Shown here: one piece after another, positions 24,020 through 35,358 of the stretch
Position numbering within the stretch: position 1 is the first letter of the stretch
How the letters are laid out: every line of letters starts with the position of its first letter
Source: Jackrogersella multiformis
Taxonomy: Eukaryota > Ascomycota > Sordariomycetes > Xylariales > Hypoxylaceae
Direction of reading: 5' to 3'
Length of the DNA stretch: 64,000 nucleotides
Assembly: GCA_902806575.1 (NCBI GenBank)
Contig: CADCXD010000011.1
Location: 992,001-1,056,000, forward strand
Notes under the pieces: model-generated
Database searches by the model: none
What the model was told of the DNA's origin: nothing
What the model saw: the letters and a program-made list of their open reading frames with translations, nothing else
Position numbers and translations under genes: made by a program

Positions 24020-27000
24020 TTACTGCGTCCGGTAGAACTTCTTGTACAATAAATGGAGCAGAAGATTGACGTTGAGTCTCAAATTGCCCTCGAACACGTT
24101 CATGAACTGATGCGACTCAAATTGCGCCTGCAGAAGATCCTCAATCGGTATGAGGGCGCTCGCGCCTGGGATCTGGATATGACCGCGGCTGCCCTCGACA
24201 TTGAACTCGCCTACCTCGTCGCACGAGATTGTGAGGTTGATATTGCTCCAATCACGCTCAGACACGCCTTGCCATGATACAACGACGCCCTTCTCAGCAA
24301 GAGCGCGCACGCTGTACTTGTAAGAGCCGAACTTGGGAACTCGGCCGGAACGCTCAAGCTCTCGCTGATGGTTGTACTGTTTCGTGAAAGGGAGGAGGAA
24401 TCGTTTTTTCCTGTTCAGTCTCGTTAGCTTCGATATTCATCAATAAAACGCGAGCTACATACCCTTTATTCTTCTGCAGCGTAGCCATAGCTTGCTCGAT
24501 GTAATCGTCGTAGCTCTTGCGCTGCTGTTCTAGGTACGTGGCTTTCTCGTGCAGATTTCCAAGAGTTAGTCGAACTCCTTCTAACTCTCGCTGGCGCTGT
24601 ATTCTGCGGCGGCTCTTTGTACGGATATCGAGCGCAATGGCGTTCAAGATGTCCTGGTAGTAGTTCTTCTTTGTAATGCGTCCCATATGTTCTAGGTGCA
24701 TTATATTCTCCAGAGCATTGCGCTTCATGTCGTAGTATGACATTCGAGTCACGTCGACCATGTTGACGTCCGAGTACGCCCCCTTAGTTTTGCTGCCAGA
24801 GGCGAAATCATCCCGTAGAAGTGCTTGCCATTTTACCTCGTCTTCTTGAGTGGGTGGGCGGACGAGAATTTGAAGGAGGTCAGTGCCCGTCTGCACACGA
24901 ATAATGTACAAGATGCAGCGCTTAGTCTCCATAAACAGGGCTTTGATATCAGCCTCCGGGTCCTCGACATCGTGGAGCTTCGGGGTGAGAAACATTTGGA
25001 TATCCGTCGAACTAGCTGCGTTCATTTCATTCTCGTTGTTCTTTGCACTCCCTAGTTCTTGCAAGATCTCGCGAAGCACATCATCGCGGTTTGGGCAGAC
25101 AGCCGGTATCTCGCTCACCACCAGGGAGTGGATGGCAAAAATATCTGTCATCTTGATGTACAGAGTCGGCCTGTTCTTGGCGTAGAGGTCATTGAATTCG
25201 TCAATGTCGAATGTGCTCTCGGCATCGGCAACGGAAACCAGGTTTTTTGTGATGAGGCCGAGTCGTTCGACTGAGTCACTCACGAAGGCATTGAGAGGCT
25301 GTAGGTAGATATTTTCGCCTCCGAACGGACGGCCTGACGCAATTTGGCCCAGAACTTTGGCAACCTCACCTAGGTTGCGCTTCTGGAGGGGGCTCAGAGT
25401 TTTCTCGATCACACCCACCTGCTCGGGATTGACCAATGCTGGCTGAAGGTAAGAACGCCAAACCCAGTTTCCGACAAGTTGGAGCACATGGTGTTGAGGT
25501 TCACGTTGAAAACGTTGGCATAACACTTCAAACATCTGTTGGCAGATGAAGCGCAAACCGTAAGGCATTCGAGGTAACAGATCCTCTAGGGCGAGGAAGA
25601 ACTGGTCTGAGATCTCTCTGAGATCTCGAAGATGATCAATGAACAGCTCGCGCGTCTCCGGGTCTTTGATCGCGATATCCCGGGTTATGTCAAGGGGTCT
25701 CCGACTTGGTCGTCCGGTGCGAAGTTCTTCGTTGTTAATAGCAGATCGGTATATTTGTATTGGGTCACTCTCTAGGTCTAGAGCAGGATCCTCGATGATG
25801 TTGTCTCGTATTAAGGGGCCAAGTAGGTCTCTGAGATATTTTCTATCTCGTGGCGATCGGGTATAATTGCTTAGGAGCTTCGACCAGAAAAAGTTACCAC
25901 GGAGATAGTCTTGGATGGAATTGCAAGCGTCCACCTCTTCTCGTATTGACCTCGTGATGAGCTTCAGTAGGTAGTATTCTTCTCTCCTCTTTTGTGCATA
26001 GCCAAAGAGCCCCATCATAAGAAGCTCAATGCGTTTGCATTCCTTCTCAGCCGTACCTGTCTCTCGGATTCTTTTGAAAAGTCGTGCTAAATACTGTGGC
26101 TGGGTTTGGAGATTGAAGAATAGTTGTTGGTAAGATTCCAATTTCTTTCTCGAGCTCTTATTTAAAGCTTTCAAGTCGAATTGATTGGTAGAAGCGATAG
26201 AAGCATTAGCTAGAAGATTGCTGGTGTGCCCGCCGAAGGTATTTTGATGTCGCACGACTTCATCAAGGGTGATCTTATTCTTCACTAGGAGGGCAATTTT
26301 GATATCCAGTTGATCGATGTACTGCTCGAGCATCTCATTCTGTCTCACTTGTTGGACCACCGTCTTTCGCAGCCTCTCAAACTCGATTTCTTCGTTGAAA
26401 TCGAAGTCGCTGTCGTTCAGTAGATGTACGAAATTCTTCACAGCACCAACCGGAGGGTTCTTTCCAGTCGTAAGACTTCTGTAGGCTTCGCCCTGAAGCT
26501 TGGCGCGGACGAAGCTCTGAATCTTGACCACCTTCTGCATGTTTTCTTCAAAATGCCTCTTCTTTTCCTCGAAGTTCTGTCGAATAATAAAGCCTCTAGC
26601 GAAGGCTTGTAGCTCAACTATAGAGTCTTCGTACTCGTCGAGCTCACCTAGTAGTATGCCAATATCGTTACGCAGGAGCATGGCTCGAGCGAGAGCCTGC
26701 AGTGAGATAACTTCATCTTCATGGGACTTAAGTTCGTCGAGGAGTAAATAATGCTGTTCCCTGAATAGATAACCGCGGATCTTAGCCTGGAGGTCTATGA
26801 TGCTTGTCGTGTTGCTTTCAAGAGCGTCGAGATCAGCAGCTACCCGCTGTCGCTCGAGCATGCCTCGAGCCAGCGACTGAAGCTCAATTATCGAGGGTTC
26901 ATTGTCATTCAAGGCGTCAAGCTTATCGGTAACATCCCGACGCACAGCTGCGGCGCGAATGTGAGATTGTAATGCCCCAATATCAAGGGTGTGCTGCGCA

Positions 27001-29189
27001 AGTTCGGCTTTTGTTCCCTCAATATCTTGCCGAAGCAAATTTCCACGGCAAATTCCTTGAAGCGACTCCCACTGTGGGCCAAAGCTCGCGAGTGCTTCGT
27101 GTTGCCGATGGATCTGGTTTCTTGTCAGCATCGCCCTGGCAGCAGCCTGTAAGCCACTAATGGCTTCGGCTTCTTCTCCGAGCAAGTATAGATCTTGCGC
27201 GACCCTTTCCCTAGCTAGCATCGCCCTGGCAGCGGCCTGTAAGCCACTAATGGCTTCGGCTTCTTCTCCAAGCAAGTATAGATCTTGCGCGACCCTTTCC
27301 CTAGCTAGCATGCCTCGTATTGCAGACTGAAGCTCCGATACAGGACCAGTCATACGACTCGTCTCTTGTTGCTGGGCAGCAAGTTTCTCGCGCGCGAGAT
27401 AGCCTCGGAACACAGCCTGAATACTTCGTACAGGTCCATCTACTCGTGAGAATTGAGATCGGGTTTCTCGTACCTCGTCACGGACCTTCATGGCCCGAAC
27501 CAAACTTTGGAGTTTCGTGATATCTTTCTCTTTACTTTTCCAGAAGTGCTCTCTATGCGTCATCTTGTCTCGGACTAGGAATCCACGAGCGGCGCTCTGG
27601 AGGTTGACAGCGAATTTTCGCATCTCAAGTCTGTAACTCATAACCTGACGAGTCCAATCGCCGCGAATGCGGGCCTGGAGGTCGATGAGGCGGTCCTCCG
27701 AGTTCCATAGCTGCTGCATGATGTTGCCAAGTTGCATTCGAAGCACGGCACCTCGCACCTGGGCTTGAAGGTCGATGATGGCTGCTTCGTTCTCGGATAG
27801 CTCACGATCGATTCGTTCCTCTTCGGTCTCCTCGGGTTCGGGTTCGGGTTCAGGTTCAGGTTCCACGCCAAAATCGGCGCCCATATTTCCAAAGGTGGGC
27901 ATGTTAATGCCGAGCCTATCTAGGCCCTTTTGCATAGCCTCGAGTTCATGGTGCTCGAACTCCAGCTGGCCGACTAGATTGCCTATTCTGAAGTCTACAA
28001 TTCCCTTGCGGAACAGAAGCCAACTCAATGCGTGTATGCAGTATATGACCTTTGGGATGTTCTTCTTCTCGTAGAGATCAATAAGCTCGAATCGGAAGAG
28101 ATCAGGTAGCTGAACTTCGTCTAGGTATCGGAAGAAGGTAGCGACATTGTCCCAATGTCTTGCTTGGAGCCGTGGGTGTCGGAAAATACGGGGTCGTCGA
28201 CTTGGATTTAGAGCTTCCACTACTTCAGCTAGGGTAACTCCATCTCTCAGAGCTTCCTCCAGCTCAATAATGGGTGGGATCTGGCTATGAATGACATCTT
28301 CGATCCATTCCTTGGCTTCACCGATATGACATAGATATTCATACGCCTGAAGAAACTGTCTCTGCTTGTCCATCCAGTTGCGCCCTTCGAAGCCATAGCG
28401 GTCACTGCGCAGGCCAATCCTAGTGCCATTCGCATTTCCAGCTCGCTGTAGTCTTCGTCGTCCGCGTAGGCCGACCACCTCTTGTGCTTGAGAAGTAAGA
28501 GCAAACTCGTCAGCAGAACTATCCTGAGCCAACTTAGATAAAGTGCGCAGTTGGTTGGTGGACGAGCGACCCATCTGTTGTAAGTCAGGAGCGGCGAGGG
28601 TGGGATGGTGGACCATAGCATGGGATGAATGTACCAAGGCGCCGGATACGTTTGGGCGTATGATATCGGATCGAGTGAGCACCATGGAAGTAGGCCGGGA
28701 GTTTGGAGATTTTGGAGATTTGCTTAGAGGGCTTAGAGGAGTAGGGGAAGTTCTCTCGCGGGACATAGAAAGTCTACCCATGTCGATACTCTGACCGCGC
28801 TCTCGATCGCGACGTGGAGGTGTTATATCTGGTGCCGGTCCCGAAGCAGGTGGAGGCGGAAGGGGACGTAAAGACTGCCTAGCCAAGTTATACATGGCTT
28901 CCGGCTTTGTCTTGGGTTCTTCGTATGTGTTTGCCCGTGGTAAAGGATGTCGGATTGCTGCTTCGCTTTTACCGCGTTTGTGCGCGAAGGTTGACGCACT
29001 GTATCCATTCGATGTTATTGACGAGGTTGCACTGGGCGGGCCGAGTTCATACGGGTCAGAGTTGAAGGAATTATTGGAGTAACCGGAAGATGCAGACGAC
29101 GAAGCAGTAGATACTTGACGATTGACAGAATTGGTAGTTGTGTAGTCAACAGTGTATGACTGGCGGAGAGGGTGAGGTCTGTACGACAT
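24020..29189 (-). CDS. IQGAP-family actomyosin ring scaffold, 1,705 aa
   Basis: Scaffold that links calmodulin/myosin light chains, actin and formin during septum formation (Iqg1/Rng2 role, established for the family). Two exons: 29,189-24,463 and 24,410-24,020, with a 52 bp intron (GTATGT, branch GCTAAC, acceptor GAACAG). The start is the ATG of MSYRPHPL; the codon three positions upstream is TTG. Domains in order: a Ser/Pro-rich disordered N-terminus (1-270), a calponin-homology domain (about 271-420; EYLCHIGEAKEWIEDV, LRDGVTLAEVV, WLLFRKGI), an acidic EPEP run (near 450), a long series of IQ-type repeats (about 470-905; recurring LQA..RG/A.L.R), a RasGAP-related domain (about 1,060-1,365; LARLFKRIRE, LRFICQQMFEVL) and the RasGAP_C region (about 1,450-1,705; KKRFLLPFTKQY, LNVNLLLHLLYKKFY). 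The GAP-related part of IQGAPs is normally catalytically inactive. It contains a recent 90 bp duplication within the IQ region. It is transcribed divergently from IMP dehydrogenase. Confidence 0.95.
27127..27306 (-). repeat. Tandem 90 bp duplication inside the IQGAP IQ region
   Basis: Two adjacent 90 bp units (27,127-27,216 and 27,217-27,306) differ at only about two positions, one of them the AGCAGCC/AGCGGCC change. Each encodes 30 residues including DLYLLGEEAEAISGLQAAAR. The unit length is exactly in frame. Confidence 0.92.
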
Positions 29190-30453
29190 TTTCGACAACG
29201 AGACCTATATGCGATGATGATGCTTATGGGGATGCTGCTGCTGCTCTTCGTCAAGTTGAATAAAGCCGCCGTCCGATATTGGAGTCTGCATCACAGCTAC
29301 CCGAGCTGAGGTATATCGAGGTGTATCGAAGTAAAGTCGGGAGGGTAAATTATGGTACCTGTGTAGGCGATACTTAGGTGGTGCACCCAGTGAATTAAAT
29401 TAATTGAATTGAATTGAATTCAGTGAACAGAATTATCTGTGTCTATTCGAGGTGAAAATTCTGTAAGAATGACCCAAAGGTAGAAAAGGTAGAAAAGGTA
29501 GAAAAAAGGTAGAAATAGAATGTCAACAAGGAAACATGTCCTGTGACACAATATTGGTTGCTCGTGTCTTGGAAGAATAAGAAAAAAACAAAGCGCGCGC
29601 TCCTAGCGCACTCATACGATATAGATCAACTTCTGCTAGAAAGTAATAAGGTAAAGGAATGGGGATTGAGAATGGTGATGGTGATGCAATTGAAGCTGTC
29701 ATAAAGTTTATCGGTGAATGTTGAAAGTTAAAAGTTAAAAGTGTTAAAACATTCCATTAAACAACGGTCAAAGGAAGTTTGGCCTTGTTCAGCCTTATTC
29801 GCTAGATTATTGTTAATTGTTAGGGTGCCGGAGCTTGTGCAAACTAAAAACCGATCAGGTGGTCCTCTTTTAGGAAGTTTGTTTATTTATTTGGGTGGGG
29901 AGCAACCGGCATAGCAATTGCCCCTCACTAATCTATAACCCCAGCGCCACAGAAACTTTTTGAAACCTTGGAGCCTTCCACCCTGCCACCCTGCTAAATT
30001 GCGAATGTAGAGACAGCCACCAGCCACAAGCGCTCCCACTATAAACACTTTAACCTACTGGGGACTAGATCGATAACTCAAGATAAGAACCATCCATGAT
30101 TGGCTAACTACACTAGGTACCTACCTAGTACCTACTATGTATCGATAGTTGAATTTTCTTAGTGCTAATAAGGAACCTACGTACCTCACCAAAGACATTC
30201 ATATTGGTAGGTTTCGCATTAACGAAACAACAGTCCCACATACTAAACCTTGTGCAGGGGTCCCCGCAGGTGAACACAAAAAATTTTAGTGAACGCGGCC
30301 ACGAGAAATTCTCTTCCTTTCCTTTCACTCGGGAAGAAGAGTACGGTTCACCTCGTCGACAGGTCAATTATATATCTCGACGCTTTCTTCGACCTCAACT
30401 CTTTGGTAAATAGCTACTTATCTACCAATACTCTCCCAATTTCTCAGGTCAAA
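29190..30453. promoter_or_regulatory. Divergent promoter region, IQGAP and IMP dehydrogenase
   Basis: These 1.26 kb lie between divergent starts. They hold a four-unit GGTAGAAAA tandem run (29,478-29,517), an AATTGAATTGAATTGAATTC stretch (29,401-29,420), a TACCTAGGTA-type cluster at 30,114-30,134, and TTATATATCT at about 30,368 as a possible TATA element for IMP dehydrogenase. The ATG at 30,454 is preceded by TTTCTCAGGTC, which could be the acceptor of a 5'-UTR intron. No gene is seen. Confidence 0.5.
29478..29517 (+). repeat. GGTAGAAAA tandem repeat
   Basis: Four GGTAGAAAA units, the last with extra A residues, lie in the IQGAP/IMP dehydrogenase promoter region. Confidence 0.85.
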
Positions 30454-32326
30454 ATGCCATCCCTCAACGGGTCGACTTCTGTCAATGGCAGTACCAAGTT
30501 CCTTGACTACCAAATGGCAGTTGAGGCCCTGAACGGGTATAAATCTCGCGATGGCCTTGGAATTGAGGACCTCATCGATACCACCACGCGCGGTGGCTTG
30601 ACGTACAATGACTTCCTCATTCTGCCTGGCTACATTGGCTTTCCCGCTTCCCAGGTCGCGCTCGATTCACCTATCACCAAGAGGATCACGCTGAAGACCC
30701 CTTTCGTTTCTTCTCCTATGGACACCGTTACTGAGCACGAGATGGCTATTCACATGGCACTGCAGGGTGGTCTTGGTGTCATTCACCATAACTGCTCACC
30801 AGATGCCCAGGCCGACATGATCCGCAAGGTCAAGAGATACGAGAACGGCTTCATTGTCGATCCCGTTGTCATCAGCAAGGAGACGACTGTTGAAGAAGCT
30901 AAGGCACTTAAGGAGAAATGGGGATTTGGCGGTTTCCCTGTGACTGGTAGGTTTCTTTCTTTCTTTCTTAAAGATTCTTTACTCTTATCCCCTTCCACCG
31001 GCCTCCACTGGACGTTCAGAAAATACCTGCATCGCATGATTACAAACCTAATTATATAACTTTCGTTCCACCGTATAGACAGCAATGTCATGGGGATTCA
31101 ATTATGTTCTTTATGATGATGTGCACCCTACAAACTTCTCCAAGTTTTCAATCTTGGTTCAAGGCTTTTGCTGACTGAGGCCCATAGAATCTGGCAAGCT
31201 TGGCTCTAAGCTTCTCGGCATCGTTACAAACCGCGACCTCCAATTCGAGGATGACCTCCGTCAGCCGGTCGAGAAGCTCATGGTGACCGACCTAGTCACT
31301 GCCCAGCTAGGCGTTACTCTTCCCGAGGCGAATAAGATTCTCGCGAAATCTAGGAAGGGCAAGCTGCCTATTGTTGACAAGGACTTCAACCTTGTCTCCA
31401 TGATTTCCCGCTCCGACTTGACCAAGAACCTACACTTCCCACTTGCATCCAAGCTTCCCGACTCCAAGCAGCTCATTTGCGCTGCCGCGATTGGTACACG
31501 GCCAGAGGACAAGACTCGCCTGAAGAAGCTCGTTGATGCGGGACTTGACATCGTCGTTCTAGACAGCAGTCAGGGCAACAGCGTGTTCCAGATCGACATG
31601 GTCAAATGGATCAAGCAGGAGTATCCTAGTCTTGATGTCATCGGCGGAAACGTGGTGACTCGAGAACAGGCTGCGAACCTCATCGCTGCAGGTGTTGACG
31701 GGCTGAGAATCGGAATGGGTAGCGGAAGCGCTTGCATCACCCAGGAGGTCATGGCTGTCGGTCGTCCTCAAGCAGCCGCGGTCTACTCCGTTTCGGCTTT
31801 CGCCGCAAAATTCGGAGTGCCATGTATCGCCGATGGCGGTGTCCAAAACGTTGGTCACATCGTCAAGGGTCTCGCCCTTGGTGCGTCTACGGTCATGATG
31901 GGTGGCTTGCTCGCCGGCACCACCGAATCACCAGGCACGTCGTTTGTGTCGCGGGAAGGCAAGCTTGTCAAGGCGTACCGTGGTATGGGTAGTATCGACG
32001 CTATGCAAGACAAGAAGGCTGGTGCTGGCAGTAAGAACAGTCAGGCTAGCAACGCCGGCACCGCCCGTTATTTCAGCGAAGGAGACAGTGTCCTGGTAGC
32101 GCAAGGTGTATCCGGCGCTGTGGCGCACCGTGGATCCATCAACAAGTTCGTGCCCTATCTAGCTGCGGGTCTCAAGCACTCGTTGCAGGATTGCGGTATG
32201 CGAAGCTGTAAAGAGCTTCACGAGAGCGCGGCTAACGGGATTCTCCGGTTCGAAATTCGGACCGCCAGCGCACAGCTGGAGGGTGGCGTGAACATGGAGA
32301 GCTACGAGAAGAAACTCTACGCTTAG
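30454..32326 (+). CDS. Inosine-5'-monophosphate dehydrogenase, 543 aa
   Basis: Oxidises IMP to XMP with NAD+, the committed step of guanine nucleotide synthesis, in the cytosol as a tetramer. Exons 30,454-30,946 and 31,188-32,326 join across a 241 bp intron (GTAGGT to CCATAG), giving [20 protein letters not shown] in the CBS domain. Landmarks: [15 protein letters not shown] and [13 protein letters not shown] (barrel start), two CBS repeats (about 140-260), [14 protein letters not shown] then the catalytic Cys347, [19 protein letters not shown], the flap [18 protein letters not shown] (the Arg-Tyr base) and VAQGVSG. Length is normal for the family. Oddities: the residue before the catalytic Cys is Ala (GSACIT) where eukaryotic enzymes I know have Ile (GSICIT), and the C-terminal [13 protein letters not shown] differs from the usual GGVHGL.SY. 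All catalytic residues are present, so it is probably active. It converges on an MFS transporter gene. Confidence 0.95.
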
Positions 32327-33122
32327 TAGACTTTAACCAGCAGGCAGGTGGACTATTAAAACAGTAACGGTATGGCGAACTGGGCTGATAGCCATGGGTT
32401 CTACGAAGAGTGACGACTGGGGATTTTCGGACATAATGGAATTTTTCAGATAGTCCTTGGTGCGGAAACCAAAAAACCAAAAGTGATACCTCTTGATAGC
32501 TTTATATGCTTGATGATGCGCAGTAGCTTCATCCCATTCATAGGCGTTTTGCGGCTCGGGGGGCAGGTCATGTCAGGTTAGGCTGGAGCCACATGGAAAG
32601 GGAGGGGAGTTCATGTCTATTTTTTTACGGACATACGAGGCTCACAAAATGGCATTAGCTAAAGGCAATGAATATAAAAGCACTTGAACCATAACCGCTT
32701 CTTTTTATTCTTTATAATCAGTATATTTTGTTTCCCAGTGTAGTGCGATGATGGCGATGATGATGATAAGTCTCAATCTTCTATCTACCTACCTTGTGAG
32801 CCAAGAAATAAATGTTGTCACAAGCGAGGATAGCAAGATTGCGATGGTGCTCCAAACGTCTGCTAGCTTCCGAGTCCATAGGTTCATGCATCCCAAACCC
32901 CAATTTTCTAGATCCGTAACGCCTCCCGATGATGATATCTATGCCGACAACGACGACGACGATGAAAAGGATGGTGATGATGTCGTCGTCGTTGATGCTA
33001 ATAGCCCGTTCATTCGATTACTCCACCAGGTCCGCTTTCGTAAATAACTTCGTCGTCTAGTCGTCCCCCCTCCCATCGTGACAACATTAGTTACCCAACA
33101 TTAGACCACCCCATTCCTGATT
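32327..33122. other. Intergenic, convergent 3' ends
   Basis: Between the IMP dehydrogenase and MFS genes. A 99-codon open frame at 32,748-33,047 is Met/Asp-rich, arises from GATGATG and GACGACGAC simple repeats and has no other support. I see nothing else. Confidence 0.5.
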
Positions 33123-35358
33123 TTAAGTCGCAATGCCACCCCGTGCCGCAACCGGAGATAGGCTTTTGCCCGCCTCTAACGTCCCGTAGCTACCATTAAC
33201 CCGAGAGTCTTGGACGCTGCCCACGAGCAGAGCGTCCTCAACCACGACGATGGTGCTAGTCTGGCTCGTCCTGAGCGTGCCGTCCTCATCCTCGTCATCA
33301 ACAGCTATCTCGTCATCGACCTCCGTATCATCCTCATCCTCCTCGGTGTCGCTATCAGACGGCGAGCCGGCGCCGCTCGGCCCGTCGCACTCGAACACCA
33401 TCCACGCGGGCACGGCGCCCAGCGCCGCGATGAACGCCAGCAGCCACCAGGGCATGCCGATGATGCCGTGCTTGACGCCCCAGGTGAAGACGGAGCCGGT
33501 GAGCGCGGGGCCGGTGGCGCGGCCGAGCGCGCTGAAGGTGGTGGCGACGCCGTTGAGGGTGCCGAGGATGCTCAGGCTGCTGGCGCTGTTGGTGAGCAGG
33601 ATGGTGGTGCAGGGGAACCCGACGATGACGGCGAAGGTCTTGACGGCGAGGATGGCGCCCAGCGCGGCGTACCGCGTCGGCGCGTGCGCGACGAGCACGG
33701 TGAAGGGCGTGACGAGGTAGACGAGCGGGAAGACGACGACGCAGGCGCGGAAGCACCGCAGCACGCCGAAGCGCCGGCACAGCAGCGGGAAGACGAGGAA
33801 CTGCACGAAGCCGGAGACGACGCCCTCGCAGGCGAAGATGGCGCCGATGTGCGCGTGGTTCAACCCGAAGCCGCCGCTGAAGACGAACGGCAGCGACGTG
33901 TTCTCCGGCGTGTGCTCCTGCGGCGGGTAGTTGAGGAACACGGGGAGGGCCTGGTCGTACGCGACGGCGTGCAGGGCCAGGAACGTGTACGCCACGAGGT
34001 TGATGACGGTCTGGCGCGTGAAGATCGCGCTGATGGGCAGGGGCTTGGCTTTCTCGATCCGCGTCTCGACGACCGTGGCTCTCGCCGTTTTCGCGGGCAC
34101 GCTTGCGCCTAGCAGCGGCGCGGTTACCTCGTCGTCCTGGAGGGAGTATCGCCGGAGCCGTTGCGCTCGCCGCTCCGGATGCTCCCTGAACGTCTCCTTG
34201 ATGCGCTCGCCAAGGGTCAGGCCCCAGTCTCGGGAGTGGCGTTTGCTATGGAGGGTCTCCTTGAGGAAAAGCATGGCGGTCGTGAGAGAGATCAGGAAGA
34301 ATATGGAACCTATCATGTTAGGCAAGGCGAACGGGTATTTCTTGAAGAAGGTGCTGTTCCCGAAGACACCCGGCCACTGGTCTGCTGGCTTGGCGAACAG
34401 GCCGCCGAAGGCCGGTCCGAATACAGACCCAACGCTCCAAACCAACGGCATGACGGAGAAAGCCTTGGGTTGAAGTTCCCTCTCCGTTACCATCTCCGCA
34501 ACCATCGTTCGGATGATGCCAACTATGTGATAATTAGCCTTGAAAGCCTTCAGGGCAGCCTACTCTAGAAGACGTACCGTTTCCGTTGCCAGCCCCCATC
34601 ATAGCACGAACGGCGATTGCCATTGGTAAACTCGTCGCCATACCCCATACTAAGAAACAGGACATTGTGCACACAAGGCCCATCATGATTGCAGGTTTCC
34701 TTCCGAACCGATCAGAGGCTCTACCCCACATCACTGCAGTCACGCTCTGAGCAAGAGAAAAGGCAGAGCTAGTAATGCCAGCCCATTTTGCAACATCCTT
34801 CTTCTCGACGCCGAAACTGGAGATCATCTCGGGCAGGTATGGGAAGACGGACGTGTAAGATAGAGGTTCGGCAAATCGTGCGACAGCTAGAGATGATGTT
34901 AGCTTGGAGTATACGGAGGGTTGGAGTACCTGGTAGTAGTATCGCTAGATTGTGATCTTGTTATAAGTCTTCTTGGCTCTCATTTCAACTTCAGTTATAA
35001 CATAGTGCTTATCTCTTTTAAAACGCCCTCGGCACCAGTTTTGACGAGTCACGAAATGGTTAGGCGACGTGAATAAGGCATGGTGGCATTTGGCCTCTTC
35101 GAAACCCGGGTACATTCCGGAGCAAGGAACCGATGTATATTAAACAAGATAATAGATATGTATAACAAGTCGTGCCGCCCACAACCATGTTCCTCGAATA
35201 CACAGATATTATATTTCGTCGTGTAAGGAAATTATAGTACGAGACGCCGGCTTGTTTGGACATAAGACCGAGTTAAAAAGGTAAGAAAATGTTTAAGGCT
35301 CACCCAATATGGCCAGCTGCTGAACTGGCAGTTTCGGGCCATGATTTTTGGAAGACAT
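33123..35358 (-). CDS. MFS transporter, 587 aa, with acidic C-terminal tail
   Basis: A 12-helix major facilitator, probably a proton-coupled exporter of the drug/zinc-induced-facilitator-like type found across fungi; substrate unknown. Three exons: 35,358-35,304 (18 codons), 34,886-34,578 and 34,522-33,123. Introns are 417 bp (34,887-35,303; GTGAGC to CTCTAG, branch GCTAAC) and 55 bp (34,523-34,577; GTACGT to CATAG). The joins yield LPVQQLAILAVARFAEPLSY, the canonical start of helix 1, and GAGNGNVGIIRTM. The loop 2-3 signature GRASDRFGRKPA is intact. A cytoplasmic loop with basic and acidic residues (about 270-320) splits the two bundles, and the last ~85 residues are Asp/Glu/Ser-rich. The start ATG (ATAATGTCT) is the first that gives the conserved N-terminus. 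The third exon has a GC-rich third-position bias. It is not close enough to the PKS cluster to be assigned to it. Confidence 0.88.

Noticed and set aside
29190..29198. Three-codon extension of IQGAP
   Set aside because: The upstream codon is TTG; the first ATG gives MSYRPHPL.
32748..33047. 99-codon frame with Met and Asp runs
   Set aside because: Made by GATGATG and GACGACGAC simple repeats in a convergent 3' region.
33210..34112. 300-codon plus-strand open frame
   Set aside because: Lies antisense to the MFS gene; it is Glu/Asp/Arg/Gly-rich as expected from the complement of GC-biased codons and has no domain.
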